NCBI GenBank assembly: GCA_963743875.1
Contig: CAVURM010000002.1
Coordinates: 310,001-374,000 of the forward strand
Source of the DNA: RHKX01 sp963743875
GTDB taxonomy: Bacteria; Actinomycetota; Thermoleophilia; Solirubrobacterales; 70-9
Reading direction: 5' to 3'
DNA: 64,000 bases
Shown here: positions 28,646 through 36,707 of the stretch, piece after piece
How positions within the stretch are numbered: position 1 is the first letter of the stretch
Layout of the letters: the number at the start of each line of letters is the position of its first letter
The notes under the pieces: model-generated
What the model was told of the DNA's origin: nothing
What the model saw: only the letters and a program-made list of their open reading frames with translations
The model's database searches: none
Made by a program: the position numbers and the translations under genes

Positions 28646-29598
28646 TGGATCTCGCCTCCGAACGTCCGGACGACCCGGACATCCTTTTCGTGGGCGGCAC
28701 CGGCCGTTCCGGCACCCACGTGATCTCACAGCTGCTCGCCAACCACTCCCATTACGCGCGAGTCCCGATCGAGGCGCGCTTTCACGTCAATCCGCAGGGG
28801 TTCCCCGACCTGCTCTCCGGCCAGGTCTCCCCGGAGCAGTTCCTGCGCAAGATGAAGCGGTTCTGGTGGCGCCGGATCAGAGCCGGCGAAGTGGCTCCCG
28901 TGGTCGCCCGCAGGATGGCCTTCGGCCGCAAGGTGCGCGGGCTCCACAAGGTCGTCGAGCGGGATCGCTTCGACGCGGCCCTCGATGAGTTCGAGCGGGC
29001 CTCACAGGGCGACCTCGACCTCGCCTGTCGCAACCTCTTCCTCGACCTGCTCTGGCCGATCGCCGCCGAGGAGGGCAAGCCCGGACTGATCGAGATGAGC
29101 TGTTTCACGATCGCCGAGAGCCCGACGCTGATCCGCCTGTTTCCCGAGGCGAAGCTGATCCACACGGTCCGCGACGGTCGCGACGCGGGCTCCTCGAAGG
29201 TCTCCAAGCGCCAGAAGCGCAGCCATCCCCGCGACGGCTCCGAGGGCTTGCGCTGGTGGGAGGGCCGCCTGCGCAAGATCGAGGCCGGTGTGCGCGAGTT
29301 GCCTGACGACGGCCTGTTCACGGTCAGCCTCGACGAGCTGGTCGACGGCGACCGCGACCGGGTCTACGGCCAGCTTCTGAGCTACCTGGGGCTCGAGGAC
29401 GAGCCGGCCATGCGGGGGTTCTTCGAGAACGAGATGAGCGCTTCGGCAGCTCACAAGGAGCGCTGGCGGGAGGGGCTCACCCCCGAGCAGCAGGAGGCGC
29501 TCGTGCGGGAATACGAGAAGACCCTCGACCGCCTCGAGCGGGAGGGCTTCCACTGCGCACCGGAGCTGCGGCGGGCCTACGAGCATCAGCCCGCGTGA
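28645..29598 (+). CDS. sulfotransferase family protein 2
   Basis: This paralogue of the preceding protein has 317 residues. GGTGRSGTHVISQLL lies near residue 17, EARFHVNPQGFPDLLSG near 42 and VRDGRDAGSSKV near 174. Shared WWR and WWE residues show the same acceptor-fold layout. The ATG overlaps the upstream stop (TGATG). Tandem paralogues like this often modify different positions of one polymer, which is inference here. No PAPS-synthesis genes (cysDNC) are in the window, so donor supply must come from elsewhere. Confidence 0.85.
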   Translation: MDLASERPDDPDILFVGGTGRSGTHVISQLLANHSHYARVPIEARFHVNPQGFPDLLSGQVSPEQFLRKMKRFWWRRIRAGEVAPVVARRMAFGRKVRGLHKVVERDRFDAALDEFERASQGDLDLACRNLFLDLLWPIAAEEGKPGLIEMSCFTIAESPTLIRLFPEAKLIHTVRDGRDAGSSKVSKRQKRSHPRDGSEGLRWWEGRLRKIEAGVRELPDDGLFTVSLDELVDGDRDRVYGQLLSYLGLEDEPAMRGFFENEMSASAAHKERWREGLTPEQQEALVREYEKTLDRLEREGFHCAPELRRAYEHQPA

Positions 29599-30518
29599 GC
29601 GGACGCGACCTCGTCTTCATCGGTGGGACCGGGCGATCGGGAACCCACGCCATCGCGCAGCTTCTCGGCCGCCACAGCAGGCTTGCAGACGTCCCGATCG
29701 AGGCGAGGTTCCACTGCAACAAGCGCGGGATGCCCGACCTGCTCGAGGGGCGGATAACCCTCCAGGGATACCTCGGCAAGCTCCGCGAGTTCTGGTGGCA
29801 TCGGGTGCGGGTCGACGGCCAGCCTCGCGGGCTCTACAACCTGCTGCGTCAGGCTGAGTTCGACGCGGCGCTGGAGCGGTTCGAGGCGACCTATGCCGCC
29901 GATCCGATCCGCGGCTGCCGCGAGCTCTACCTGGAACTGCTCTGGCCCGTCGCCGAGCGCTCCGGCAAGCCCGGGCTGGTCGAGATGTCCTCCCACAACG
30001 TGCGCGTATCGCAGACGCTGATGCGCCTCTTCCCCGAGGCGAAGTTCATCCACGCCCTGCGCGACGGCCGTGACTCCGCGGCCTCGGTCGCCGGCAAGAC
30101 CTGGGGGCCGCGTCGGGTCGGCGCCGCGATCGGCTGGTGGGCGGATCGGCTGCGGTCCATCGAGGGCGGGATCCGCGGCAGTGAGGACGGCGCGGAGTTT
30201 TCGATCCCCGCCGATCGCTTCCGGGTGGTGCTGCTCGAGGATCTGGTCGGACACGAGCGCGACGAGACCTACGCCGGACTGCTCGCGTTCCTCGGCCTCG
30301 CCGACGAGGAGGGTATCCACGGGTTCTTCGAGGCCGAGATGACTCCCGAGTCCGCGCACCTCGGCAGATGGCGTCAGCAGCTCAGCCCTCCGGGACGGCT
30401 CTGGGTGCAGCGTCGCTACGAGTGGACCGTCGGCGCCCTCGAGCGTGAGGGAAACCACGCGGCCCCGAGCCTCCGTGCCGCGCTCGAGCGCGAGACCCCG
30501 TCCGGGTCGCTCCGATGA
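29595..30518 (+). CDS. sulfotransferase family protein 3
   Basis: The 307-residue third paralogue has GGTGRSGTHAIAQLLGRHS near residue 10, EARFHCNKRGMPDLLEG near 35, and LRDGRDSAASVAG near 155. It starts at a GTG overlapping the previous stop (GTGA) and lacks the short N-terminal lead of the other two, beginning directly at MSGRDLVFIGGTG. Its 3'-phosphate motif has Leu in place of Val before RDGRD. The shared architecture of genes 1-3 indicates local duplication followed by divergence. Confidence 0.85.
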   Translation: MSGRDLVFIGGTGRSGTHAIAQLLGRHSRLADVPIEARFHCNKRGMPDLLEGRITLQGYLGKLREFWWHRVRVDGQPRGLYNLLRQAEFDAALERFEATYAADPIRGCRELYLELLWPVAERSGKPGLVEMSSHNVRVSQTLMRLFPEAKFIHALRDGRDSAASVAGKTWGPRRVGAAIGWWADRLRSIEGGIRGSEDGAEFSIPADRFRVVLLEDLVGHERDETYAGLLAFLGLADEEGIHGFFEAEMTPESAHLGRWRQQLSPPGRLWVQRRYEWTVGALEREGNHAAPSLRAALERETPSGSLR

Positions 30519-32095
30519 GCGACCGGGGATCGAGGGGAGGGGCACGGGACCCGGGGATGCCGCGGGTCCTGTTCGCGACCAGCAACGGCACCGGGCTGGG
30601 CCACCTCAACCGGGCCATGGCGATCGCACGGCGGCTGCCGACGAGGTACGAGTCGTCGTTCTTCACCCTCTCGGGAGCGGCCCCGGTCGTCGCACGCCAG
30701 GGTCTCGAGGTCGACTATCTCTCCTCCTACCGGCGACCCGCGTCGGGCACCGATCGAGCCTGGAACCTCCGCCTGAAGGCAATGCTCGAGCAGGTGTTCG
30801 AGGAGCGCCGTCCCGACCTCGTCGTCTTCGACGGCGTGCATCCCTACCGGGCACTGACCCACCTCCTGAGCGCCCCGGGCGCCCCGCTCTCGGTTTGGTG
30901 CCGGCGTCCGATGTGGAGGCGCGAGACATCGTCGGAGGCACCCCTGGCCCGGGTCGGCGCCTTCGACGCGGTCCTCGAGCCAGGCGAGCTCGCGGAGTCC
31001 GCCGATGCGGGGCCGACGGTCGGACTGCGTGGGCAGGCCAAGCGGGTGGGCCCGATCATCTACCTCGATCCCGGCGAGTTGCTCGGGCGGGAGCAGGCGG
31101 CCGTCGCGCTCGGCCTCGACCCATCACGCCGCACCGCCCTGGTTTCGCTCGGCCAGGGGGGAGAGGTGGACGGGGCCGTCGCCAGGTCGCTGCAAGCGCT
31201 GACCGAGGTTCCCGGCCTGCAGGTCGCCGCGCTCCAATCCAGCATCTCCCCGGGCCTCGAGGTTCCGGCGGGCGTCGTCAGGCTCGACTCGACGTTCCCG
31301 ATGAGCCGGTACTTCAAAGCGTTCGACATCGCGGTGTCTGCCGCCGGCTACAACGCCTTCCACGAGCTGGTCGCGTTCGCCGTTCCGAGCCTGTTCGTGC
31401 CGATGTCGCGCAACACCGACGACCAGGGTGCGCGTGCCCGCTGGGCGGCTGAGCACGGAGTCGCGTTCGCGGTCGAGAACGCCGCCGACCGGACGCTCGC
31501 CGATCAGCTCGGCGGGCTCGCCGAGCCCGATCGGGCTGCCGGGCTCGCTCGAGCCTGCGCCGAGGCCTTCCCAGGCAACGGAGCCGGCGCAGCGGCGGAA
31601 CTCTTGGAGAGAATGCTGGCCGGCGATCGACCCGCGCCCGCCGTTCGCGACCGAGGTCGGTTCAACCGCTGGCTGCGCCTCTCCAGCCACTCCGTCGGCC
31701 CCTCGCTGCCGTTGGTGGCGGCGCTCGGCGTTCGAGACCTGATCCGCAACCCTGAACGCCGTTCTCCCTATCTCGCGATCCTGGCCCTCGGCGTTGAAGA
31801 CGACGAGCTGGCCGAGCGGATCGAGGAGGCCAGAGGGGACGTACCTCGGGATCGCGTGCTGGTCCTCACCGATTCGCTCGCGTTCGTGGAGCTGCGCCGG
31901 CTCGGCGTCGGTTTCGAGCTTCTGCCTCCTTGGCCGGAGAAGGGCGCCGCCGGGGGGTCGTCGGCCGCCGATCTGCGCGCCCGCGTGCAACTGCTCCTGA
32001 AGGGCCGCAAGCCCCTTCGCGCCGTCTCCGTCGGAGAGCGGGGCGCCGAGCTGCTTGATCTTCGGCCGTCCTCCGACCCCTCCCGGGGCAACTGA
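30515..32095 (+). CDS. GT-B glycosyltransferase (MurG/UGT-like) with C-terminal extension
   Basis: The 526-residue protein starts its Rossmann fold with VLFATSNGTGLGHLNRAMAI (residues about 20-39) and carries the donor-binding segment FDIAVSAAGYNAFHELVAF near 270 and the FVPMSRNTDDQGARA loop near 290, as in MurG and macroside or diglycosyl-glycerol transferases. Residues after about 380 form a separate domain (LRLSSHSVGPSLPLVAALG, RVLVLTDSLAFVELRRLGV) that I cannot name. It probably transfers a sugar to a lipid or glycan acceptor. ATGA overlaps both neighbours, so it belongs to the sulfotransferase unit. Confidence 0.8.
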   Translation: MSDRGSRGGARDPGMPRVLFATSNGTGLGHLNRAMAIARRLPTRYESSFFTLSGAAPVVARQGLEVDYLSSYRRPASGTDRAWNLRLKAMLEQVFEERRPDLVVFDGVHPYRALTHLLSAPGAPLSVWCRRPMWRRETSSEAPLARVGAFDAVLEPGELAESADAGPTVGLRGQAKRVGPIIYLDPGELLGREQAAVALGLDPSRRTALVSLGQGGEVDGAVARSLQALTEVPGLQVAALQSSISPGLEVPAGVVRLDSTFPMSRYFKAFDIAVSAAGYNAFHELVAFAVPSLFVPMSRNTDDQGARARWAAEHGVAFAVENAADRTLADQLGGLAEPDRAAGLARACAEAFPGNGAGAAAELLERMLAGDRPAPAVRDRGRFNRWLRLSSHSVGPSLPLVAALGVRDLIRNPERRSPYLAILALGVEDDELAERIEEARGDVPRDRVLVLTDSLAFVELRRLGVGFELLPPWPEKGAAGGSSAADLRARVQLLLKGRKPLRAVSVGERGAELLDLRPSSDPSRGN

Positions 32096-33060
32096 TGATC
32101 GAACCCGCTGCGGTACCCTCGGGGGCGCCTATGGAGGCTCCGGCCCCGATTGAAACCGACGCCGTCCCAGGGGGAGACGGCGCCAGTGAGACGCTTCCCC
32201 ATGCGCGCCCTGGAACGGGGACGCGTGATCTGACCCTGCCCAATCTGATCGTGATCGGCGCCCAGAAGTGCGGCACCAGCGGCCTGCACTACTACCTGAG
32301 CCTGCACCCGGAGGTGTCGATGTCGACGCCGAAGGAGCTGAACTACTTCATCGAGGAGCGCAACTACCCGCGCGGCCTCGAGTGGTACTCCCGGCATTTC
32401 GACCCAACCGCTCGATGCCGCGGTGAGGCGTCGCCCAACTACACCGCCTACCCCCAGCACCTCGGCGTTCCCGAGCGGATCGCCGAGGTGGTGCCCGACG
32501 TCCGGCTCGTCTACATCGTCCGCGACCCGATCGAGCGGATCACCGCCCACTACGTCCACAACTTCGCCAAGCGTCGCGAGAAGGGCGACCTGCGGCCCAC
32601 GCTCCTGCATCCGAACACGTCCTATGTCACTCGCAGCAAGTACTTCATGCAGCTACAGCGCTACCTCGCGCATTTCGACGAGGAGCAGATCCTCGTCCTC
32701 GACCAGGCTGACCTTCGCGACGACCGGATGCCGACGCTGCGTCGGCTGTTCGAATTCGCCGGTGTCGATCCCACCTTCCAGCACCCGAAGTTCGAGCAGG
32801 TGCGCCACTCGACCTCGCGCAAGAAGCGAGCAACCCGGCTCGGGATGAGGGTCCAGAAGATGAGCCGGTCACGCTTCGGCCGTCGAGTCCCGCGCCGGGC
32901 CTGGCTCGCACTCGATGTCGCCCTGCCGCTCTCGAAGCCGATCAGCAGGCCTGACGGCGTCGCTGAGGCCCTCGGCGACGAGGTGCTCGAGGTTCTCCAC
33001 GAGGACGCGGATCGATTGCGGGCGCAGACCGGCCGCGCGTTCGAACACTGGTCGGTTTGA
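32095..33060 (+). CDS. sulfotransferase, heparan/GlcNAc sulfotransferase-like (type 2)
   Basis: Unlike the three paralogues, this 321-residue protein has the loop IVIGAQKCGTSGLHYYLSLH near residue 54, KELNYF near 83 and YIVRDPIERITAHYVHNF near 139. These are the form seen in heparan-sulfate N-sulfotransferases and bacterial relatives. A preceding 45-residue, Pro/Ala-rich segment may be disordered. It starts at an ATG overlapping the glycosyltransferase stop (TGATG). A carbohydrate acceptor is the best guess. A second sulfotransferase type in one operon suggests at least two sulfation positions or steps. Confidence 0.85.
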   Translation: MIEPAAVPSGAPMEAPAPIETDAVPGGDGASETLPHARPGTGTRDLTLPNLIVIGAQKCGTSGLHYYLSLHPEVSMSTPKELNYFIEERNYPRGLEWYSRHFDPTARCRGEASPNYTAYPQHLGVPERIAEVVPDVRLVYIVRDPIERITAHYVHNFAKRREKGDLRPTLLHPNTSYVTRSKYFMQLQRYLAHFDEEQILVLDQADLRDDRMPTLRRLFEFAGVDPTFQHPKFEQVRHSTSRKKRATRLGMRVQKMSRSRFGRRVPRRAWLALDVALPLSKPISRPDGVAEALGDEVLEVLHEDADRLRAQTGRAFEHWSV

Positions 33061-35060
33061 GCGGCAACGGCAAACGCCGGCGTCAGGGAGCTCAGCGCGG
33101 AGCCGGGCCGAAGCGACCGGACAAGGGAGGGGGGACGGGGGCCGCACTCGGCACCCAGGTGCTCCGCTACTCGGGCATCCACGGCATGGGGATGGTCGCG
33201 GCCAACGCGCTCACCTTCATCGCGACGATCGTCATCGCGAACTTCTCCGAGCCGGCCGAGTTCGGTCAGCTCGGCCTCCTTCTCTTCTACTCCGGTCTGC
33301 TGACGCTGCTGTTCACCCTGGCGAGCAAGCAGGGAACTCTGAAGCGTACGTTCGGCGGCGACGACGAGGACGACGACGACGAGGACGACGACGACGAGAC
33401 GCTCATCTCACCGAAGCGGAGCCTCGGGACCGGCCTGGCGACGATCACGATCGTCTCGCTGATCGGCACGGCCCTCTCGATCCTCTTCGCCGATCAGATC
33501 TCGCACTGGTTGCTCGGCGACGCCGACCCTGGCCTGGTCGTCTACGCAGCGCTCGCGGGCGGGACCGGGGCGATCTATCGGGTCACGTCGATCGCGATCT
33601 GGCTCGAGCGGCGCCCGTACTCGTACGTTGCTGCCGAGACTGCCAAACCGGTCTTCATCCTGGCCGCCGTGGTCCCACTGCTGATCGCCGGTGAGGGGAT
33701 CAAGGGCGCGATCGCCGGACAGGCGATCGGTACCGGACTGGCGTTGATCCTCTCCCTGATCATCCTGCGCGGCAGCTGGACGCCCTGCTTCGACTGGCGC
33801 GAGGCGGTGGCGATCTACCGCAAGGGTGCGATTCGCGTCCCGCTCGTCCTCTCGATGTGGGTCGTCGGCTACGCGGACATTTTCCTGCTCTCGCGCTTCG
33901 TCTCCGATGCCGATCTCGGCACCTACCATCTCGCATCGAGGGCGGCCTTCCTCGTCGCGATCCTGCCGGGCGGCTATCGCAAGGCCCTGCGACCGCTGCA
34001 GAAGACGCCGATGTTCAGCGCGGTCGAGGACGAATACGGGGTGGGCAACGCCCGTGGGGTCCAGTTCGGCTACTTCACGCTGATCCTGGCGGGCACGATG
34101 CTGCTGACCACGGTGATGGCGACCGTGATGGTCAGGGTTGCGCCTCCGTCCTATTCGAGCGCCGCGCCGCTGATCCCGCTCGTGGCCGGCGGCCTGGTTG
34201 CGCCGACCGTCTACCGGATGCTCAACAAGTCGGTCAAGTACGCCGACAAGCGCGTCCCGTTCATCATCGGGGCGGTCGTCGCGATGCTCCTGTTCATCGG
34301 GCTCTGCCTCTTGCTGATTCCCGAGATCGGGGTCAAGGGAGCGCCGATCGCGATGATGCTCGCGTTCGCGCCGCCGACGGCCTTCGTCTTCATCAAGTCG
34401 CAGCGGGGCCGCAGTCCGATCGTCCTCCCCTGGCGGGCAATGATCCTCGCATGCGGCCTCGCCGTGGCCGTGGCCGTCCTGCACAGCATGGTCGACCCGG
34501 GCGGGCTGATCGCCCAGCTCGTGGTGGGGCTGGCCGCAATCGTGCTCTGGGCCTTCCTCTGCCTGCTGCTGGGAGCGGTGCCTCAGACCCACAGGGCGCC
34601 GCTGATCGCGATGGTCAGGGGTCTACGTCACCGCGGCCACGGTTTCGAGGCGACCGCCGGCCTGGAGGCTCTCAGGCCGCGAGAGCGCAAATCGCTGCGC
34701 CGGGCAATCGTCCGCGGCATGCCGGCCGAGGAGGCGGCGATCCCCGCGCTCTCCATTAAGGGCGACGCCGACGGCGCCACCGCCGGCGACGCCAATGCCA
34801 TCCTCGTCGAGATCCTTCGCCGTGCCGCCACTGGAGGCGGGGCCGCCGGCGTCCCCAAGGACTACGCCCGCCGCGACAACCACGATCGCGACGCCCTGAT
34901 CGGTGCCTACCTGTTCGCCCAGGGGCCGATCGCGGCCCGCGATCAGATGGGCAAGAAGCTGATCAACGACGGTGTGGCGGAGCCGTTCGACCTGCACACG
35001 CTCGAGGCCGTAATGGCCTCGCTGCGACGCGCCGAGCAGCCGGCCTGGAAGGGCAACTGA
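33057..35060 (+). CDS. MOP-type polysaccharide flippase (Wzx/MviN-like) with acidic insert and C-terminal domain
   Basis: The 667-residue protein has about 14 hydrophobic helices from residue 45 to 510, starting at LRYSGIHGMGMVAANALTFI, in the layout of oligosaccharide flippases. Two oddities stand out. An acidic loop near residues 101-115 is almost pure Asp/Glu from a GAC/GAG run at 33360-33400, and a soluble C-terminal domain of about 150 residues (PRERKSLRRAIVRGMPAEEA, MGKKLINDGVAEPF) has no family I recognise. It starts at a TTG overlapping the previous stop. As last gene of the unit it probably exports a lipid-linked glycan. Confidence 0.8.
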   Translation: MSGNGKRRRQGAQRGAGPKRPDKGGGTGAALGTQVLRYSGIHGMGMVAANALTFIATIVIANFSEPAEFGQLGLLLFYSGLLTLLFTLASKQGTLKRTFGGDDEDDDDEDDDDETLISPKRSLGTGLATITIVSLIGTALSILFADQISHWLLGDADPGLVVYAALAGGTGAIYRVTSIAIWLERRPYSYVAAETAKPVFILAAVVPLLIAGEGIKGAIAGQAIGTGLALILSLIILRGSWTPCFDWREAVAIYRKGAIRVPLVLSMWVVGYADIFLLSRFVSDADLGTYHLASRAAFLVAILPGGYRKALRPLQKTPMFSAVEDEYGVGNARGVQFGYFTLILAGTMLLTTVMATVMVRVAPPSYSSAAPLIPLVAGGLVAPTVYRMLNKSVKYADKRVPFIIGAVVAMLLFIGLCLLLIPEIGVKGAPIAMMLAFAPPTAFVFIKSQRGRSPIVLPWRAMILACGLAVAVAVLHSMVDPGGLIAQLVVGLAAIVLWAFLCLLLGAVPQTHRAPLIAMVRGLRHRGHGFEATAGLEALRPRERKSLRRAIVRGMPAEEAAIPALSIKGDADGATAGDANAILVEILRRAATGGGAAGVPKDYARRDNHDRDALIGAYLFAQGPIAARDQMGKKLINDGVAEPFDLHTLEAVMASLRRAEQPAWKGN

Positions 35061-35093
35061 AGGCGCGCCGGCGGTGGCCGGAGCGGGGGGGAT

Positions 35094-35630
35094 TCAGTCG
35101 TCGGTGCGGCGGATGATGATCTGATCCGCCTCGATCGTCACCCGCACCGGTCGATGCCCGGCCCAATGCTCGGCGTAGACGGGGTTGTCCTTGACCGCCG
35201 GGTCGAGCCACAGGCCGTAGCCCTCCTCGCCGTGATCGAAGCTTCCCTCGATGCCGCTCGGGGAGCGGCGACGGCCGCGCCCGCCGCGACGGCGACGGCG
35301 ACGCTTTGGCTGATCGTCGCCTTCGGCGTCGTCCTCGTCGCGATCGGAGTCCTCGTCGCCCTCGTCCTCCTCCTCCTCCTCCTCGTCGCCGGCGGCCTCC
35401 GCCGCCTCGGCGGCCGCGAGGGTTGCAGCCTCCACCTCGGCCTCGATCTCGTCGCGGAGGTCGTCTGAGGTATCGGGCTCGGAGTCTGGGTTGAGGTCGT
35501 GTCGGCGCCGGAACTCACGGAGCTCGGATGCGGAGATATCAAGCTGATGTGCGATCCAAGCATCCGTCCGACCCTCGCGTACCCACGCGCGGATCTGGTT
35601 CAGCTGGGATCTGAGTGGTTTACCTGCCAT
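35094..35630 (-). CDS. helix-turn-helix/acidic-linker/Arg-rich protein of unknown function
   Basis: The 178-residue protein begins with MAGKPLRSQLNQIRAWVREG followed by TDAWIAHQLDISASELREFR, a helix-turn-helix-like unit (residues about 5-48). A strongly acidic stretch follows (about 60-110, including EEEEEEDEGDED), then a basic run KRRRRRRGGRGRRR near 118, and a C-terminal segment with GSFDHGEEGYGLWLDPAVKD and IEADQIIIRR. I know no named family. The combination suggests a DNA- or RNA-binding protein. It is convergent with the flippase gene; the ATG at 35630 is chosen because the upstream frame is not conserved-looking. Confidence 0.65.
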   Translation of the reverse strand: MAGKPLRSQLNQIRAWVREGRTDAWIAHQLDISASELREFRRRHDLNPDSEPDTSDDLRDEIEAEVEAATLAAAEAAEAAGDEEEEEEDEGDEDSDRDEDDAEGDDQPKRRRRRRGGRGRRRSPSGIEGSFDHGEEGYGLWLDPAVKDNPVYAEHWAGHRPVRVTIEADQIIIRRTDD

Positions 35631-35788
35631 TGCGGCCCGGGACTCTACCCAAAGGGGCGCCGCGACCACCCGCGGGTCAACCCGGGAATGGACGTTTCTA
35701 TCGCCGTTCGCTAGGGTCGAAGTCCCGTACTCCCACGGGAACCGTGCCGTCAAGCCGTTCCAGCCCCCGGTCCGAGGTCCGGGCGCCC

Positions 35789-35983
35789 ATGCTCGTACTA
35801 ACCCGGAAGACCAATCAGAGCATCATGATCGGAGACGAAATCGAGATCACCATCCTCTCCGTCTCCGGCGACAAGGTGAGGATCGGCATCGACGCCCCAC
35901 GAGACATCTCGGTGTTCCGCCGGGAGGTCTACGAGAACATGGACGATCGGGCGGCGGCTGAGAAGCCGCCGGCGGGCGAGTAG
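35789..35983 (+). CDS. csrA: carbon storage regulator / translational regulator CsrA
   Basis: The 64-residue protein begins MLVLTRKTNQSIMIGDEIEI and continues VSGDKVRIGIDAPRDISVFR, the whole CsrA beta-barrel with its RNA-binding edge, followed by a short tail rich in Glu/Pro. It binds GGA motifs in mRNA leaders and usually controls flagellin and carbon metabolism. Flagellar genes and FliW are not in the window. It is divergent from the helix-turn-helix protein gene. Confidence 0.92.
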   Translation: MLVLTRKTNQSIMIGDEIEITILSVSGDKVRIGIDAPRDISVFRREVYENMDDRAAAEKPPAGE

Positions 35984-36164
35984 TTGGGCGGAGGTCGTCG
36001 GCGGGGGCGTGGCCTGCCGAGGGGGTTTGACGGTTGGCGTGGCCTACCGAGTGACCGCCTCCGTTGGGTGAGAGTCGGTCTGGCTGGGGAGGGGAGGGCA
36101 CGGACTCCAGGCCACCGCTTACCCCCGCCTGCCGAGGGACACCTGACTCCCGCCCACCGTTCAC

Positions 36165-36237
36165 CCGCCTGCCGAGGGGCTTTCAGCGTCAGTGATCGTG
36201 ATTAGCCCGGGATACCGGGCTAATCCCACACACTGGC
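36165..36237 (-). repeat. structured repeat, family B copy
   Basis: The hairpin 36188-36237 has arms GTCAGTGATCGTGATTAGCC and GGCTAATCCCACACACTGGC, with apex CCGGGATACCGG. It is flanked on the + strand by CCGCCTGCCGAGGGGCTTTC. Read on the minus strand it directly follows A4. Further partial flank copies (GCCTGCCGAG) occur at about 36013 and 36128. Together with A4 it fills most of the 403-base gap after csrA; I see no gene in 35984-36386. Confidence 0.85.
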
Positions 36238-36249
36238 AACCTGGCGAGC

Positions 36250-36363
36250 CAGCCGCTGCCCCTCCCCGCTCAACCCCCTGACGCCCTTGCCGAGCGGCAA
36301 CACCCCAACGGTCCGCGGGAAGCGGACGCGCAGCGGAGCATTCCCTCGGGGTTGTTCGAGGGT
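36250..36363 (-). repeat. structured repeat, family A copy 4
   Basis: On the minus strand it reads CCGAGGGAA (36341-36349) / TTCCCGCGG (36313-36321) as outer stem with one mismatch, apical CTCCGCTGCGCGTCCG, then GTGTTGCCGCTCGGC and GGGCGTCAGGGGGTTG. The order A then B matches the other two composite units, although the strand is reversed. Confidence 0.85.
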
Positions 36364-36386
36364 CAGCGGAGCGTCGGTTGGGCTAT

Positions 36387-36659
36387 CTACCCGCCGACTA
36401 GCCAGGCTAGGGTCTCGAACATCACCACTACCACGACCACCACGGTCACGGTCAGGGCGACGAAGAGAACGCCGAAGCGAACGCGGCCGCGCTTCTCGGT
36501 CTTGACGATGTCACGGGCGCGCGAGCGGTTGGATGCGCGCTTGCGCAACTCGACGCGTCGCTGAATCTCGACCGCTTGCTCGCGCTCGAAGGCCTCCTCG
36601 AACTGGTCGAGGCTCTGGCTCATCCGGGCGGCGGGCATTTGGGCGGAGTCGGTTGCCAC
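36387..36659 (-). CDS. small single-helix membrane protein
   Basis: The 90-residue protein has a charged N-terminal helix (QFEEAFEREQAVEIQRRVEL, likely coiled coil) followed by RGRVRFGVLFVALTVTVVVV, one C-terminal transmembrane helix. It starts at GTG 36659; ATGs for MPAARM or MSQSL just downstream are alternatives. No family is recognised. An A+T-rich stretch with a perfect inverted repeat lies directly upstream. Confidence 0.6.
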   Translation of the reverse strand: MATDSAQMPAARMSQSLDQFEEAFEREQAVEIQRRVELRKRASNRSRARDIVKTEKRGRVRFGVLFVALTVTVVVVVVVMFETLAWLVGG

Positions 36660-36669
36660 GGCGGGAATA

Positions 36670-36683
36670 TTAGCTGTTGCTAA
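36670..36683 (-). promoter_or_regulatory. inverted repeat, possible operator of the small membrane-protein gene
   Basis: TTAGC and GCTAA flank four bases (TTAGCTGTTGCTAA) within a distinctly A+T-rich patch (36665-36705), 10 bases before the proposed start at 36659. It could be a regulator site or part of the promoter; no regulator is assigned. Confidence 0.35.
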
Positions 36684-36707
36684 GAATTTCTGCCAGTTTG
36701 CAAAATG

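Noticed and set aside
35770..35788. CCCGG/CCGGG hairpin before csrA as an autoregulatory site
   Set aside because: Short stem and no GGA in the loop, so there is no support for CsrA binding.
35984..36205. 73-residue open frame after csrA
   Set aside because: Made of repeat flanks and the B element; its end resembles that of mazG only because both contain the element.
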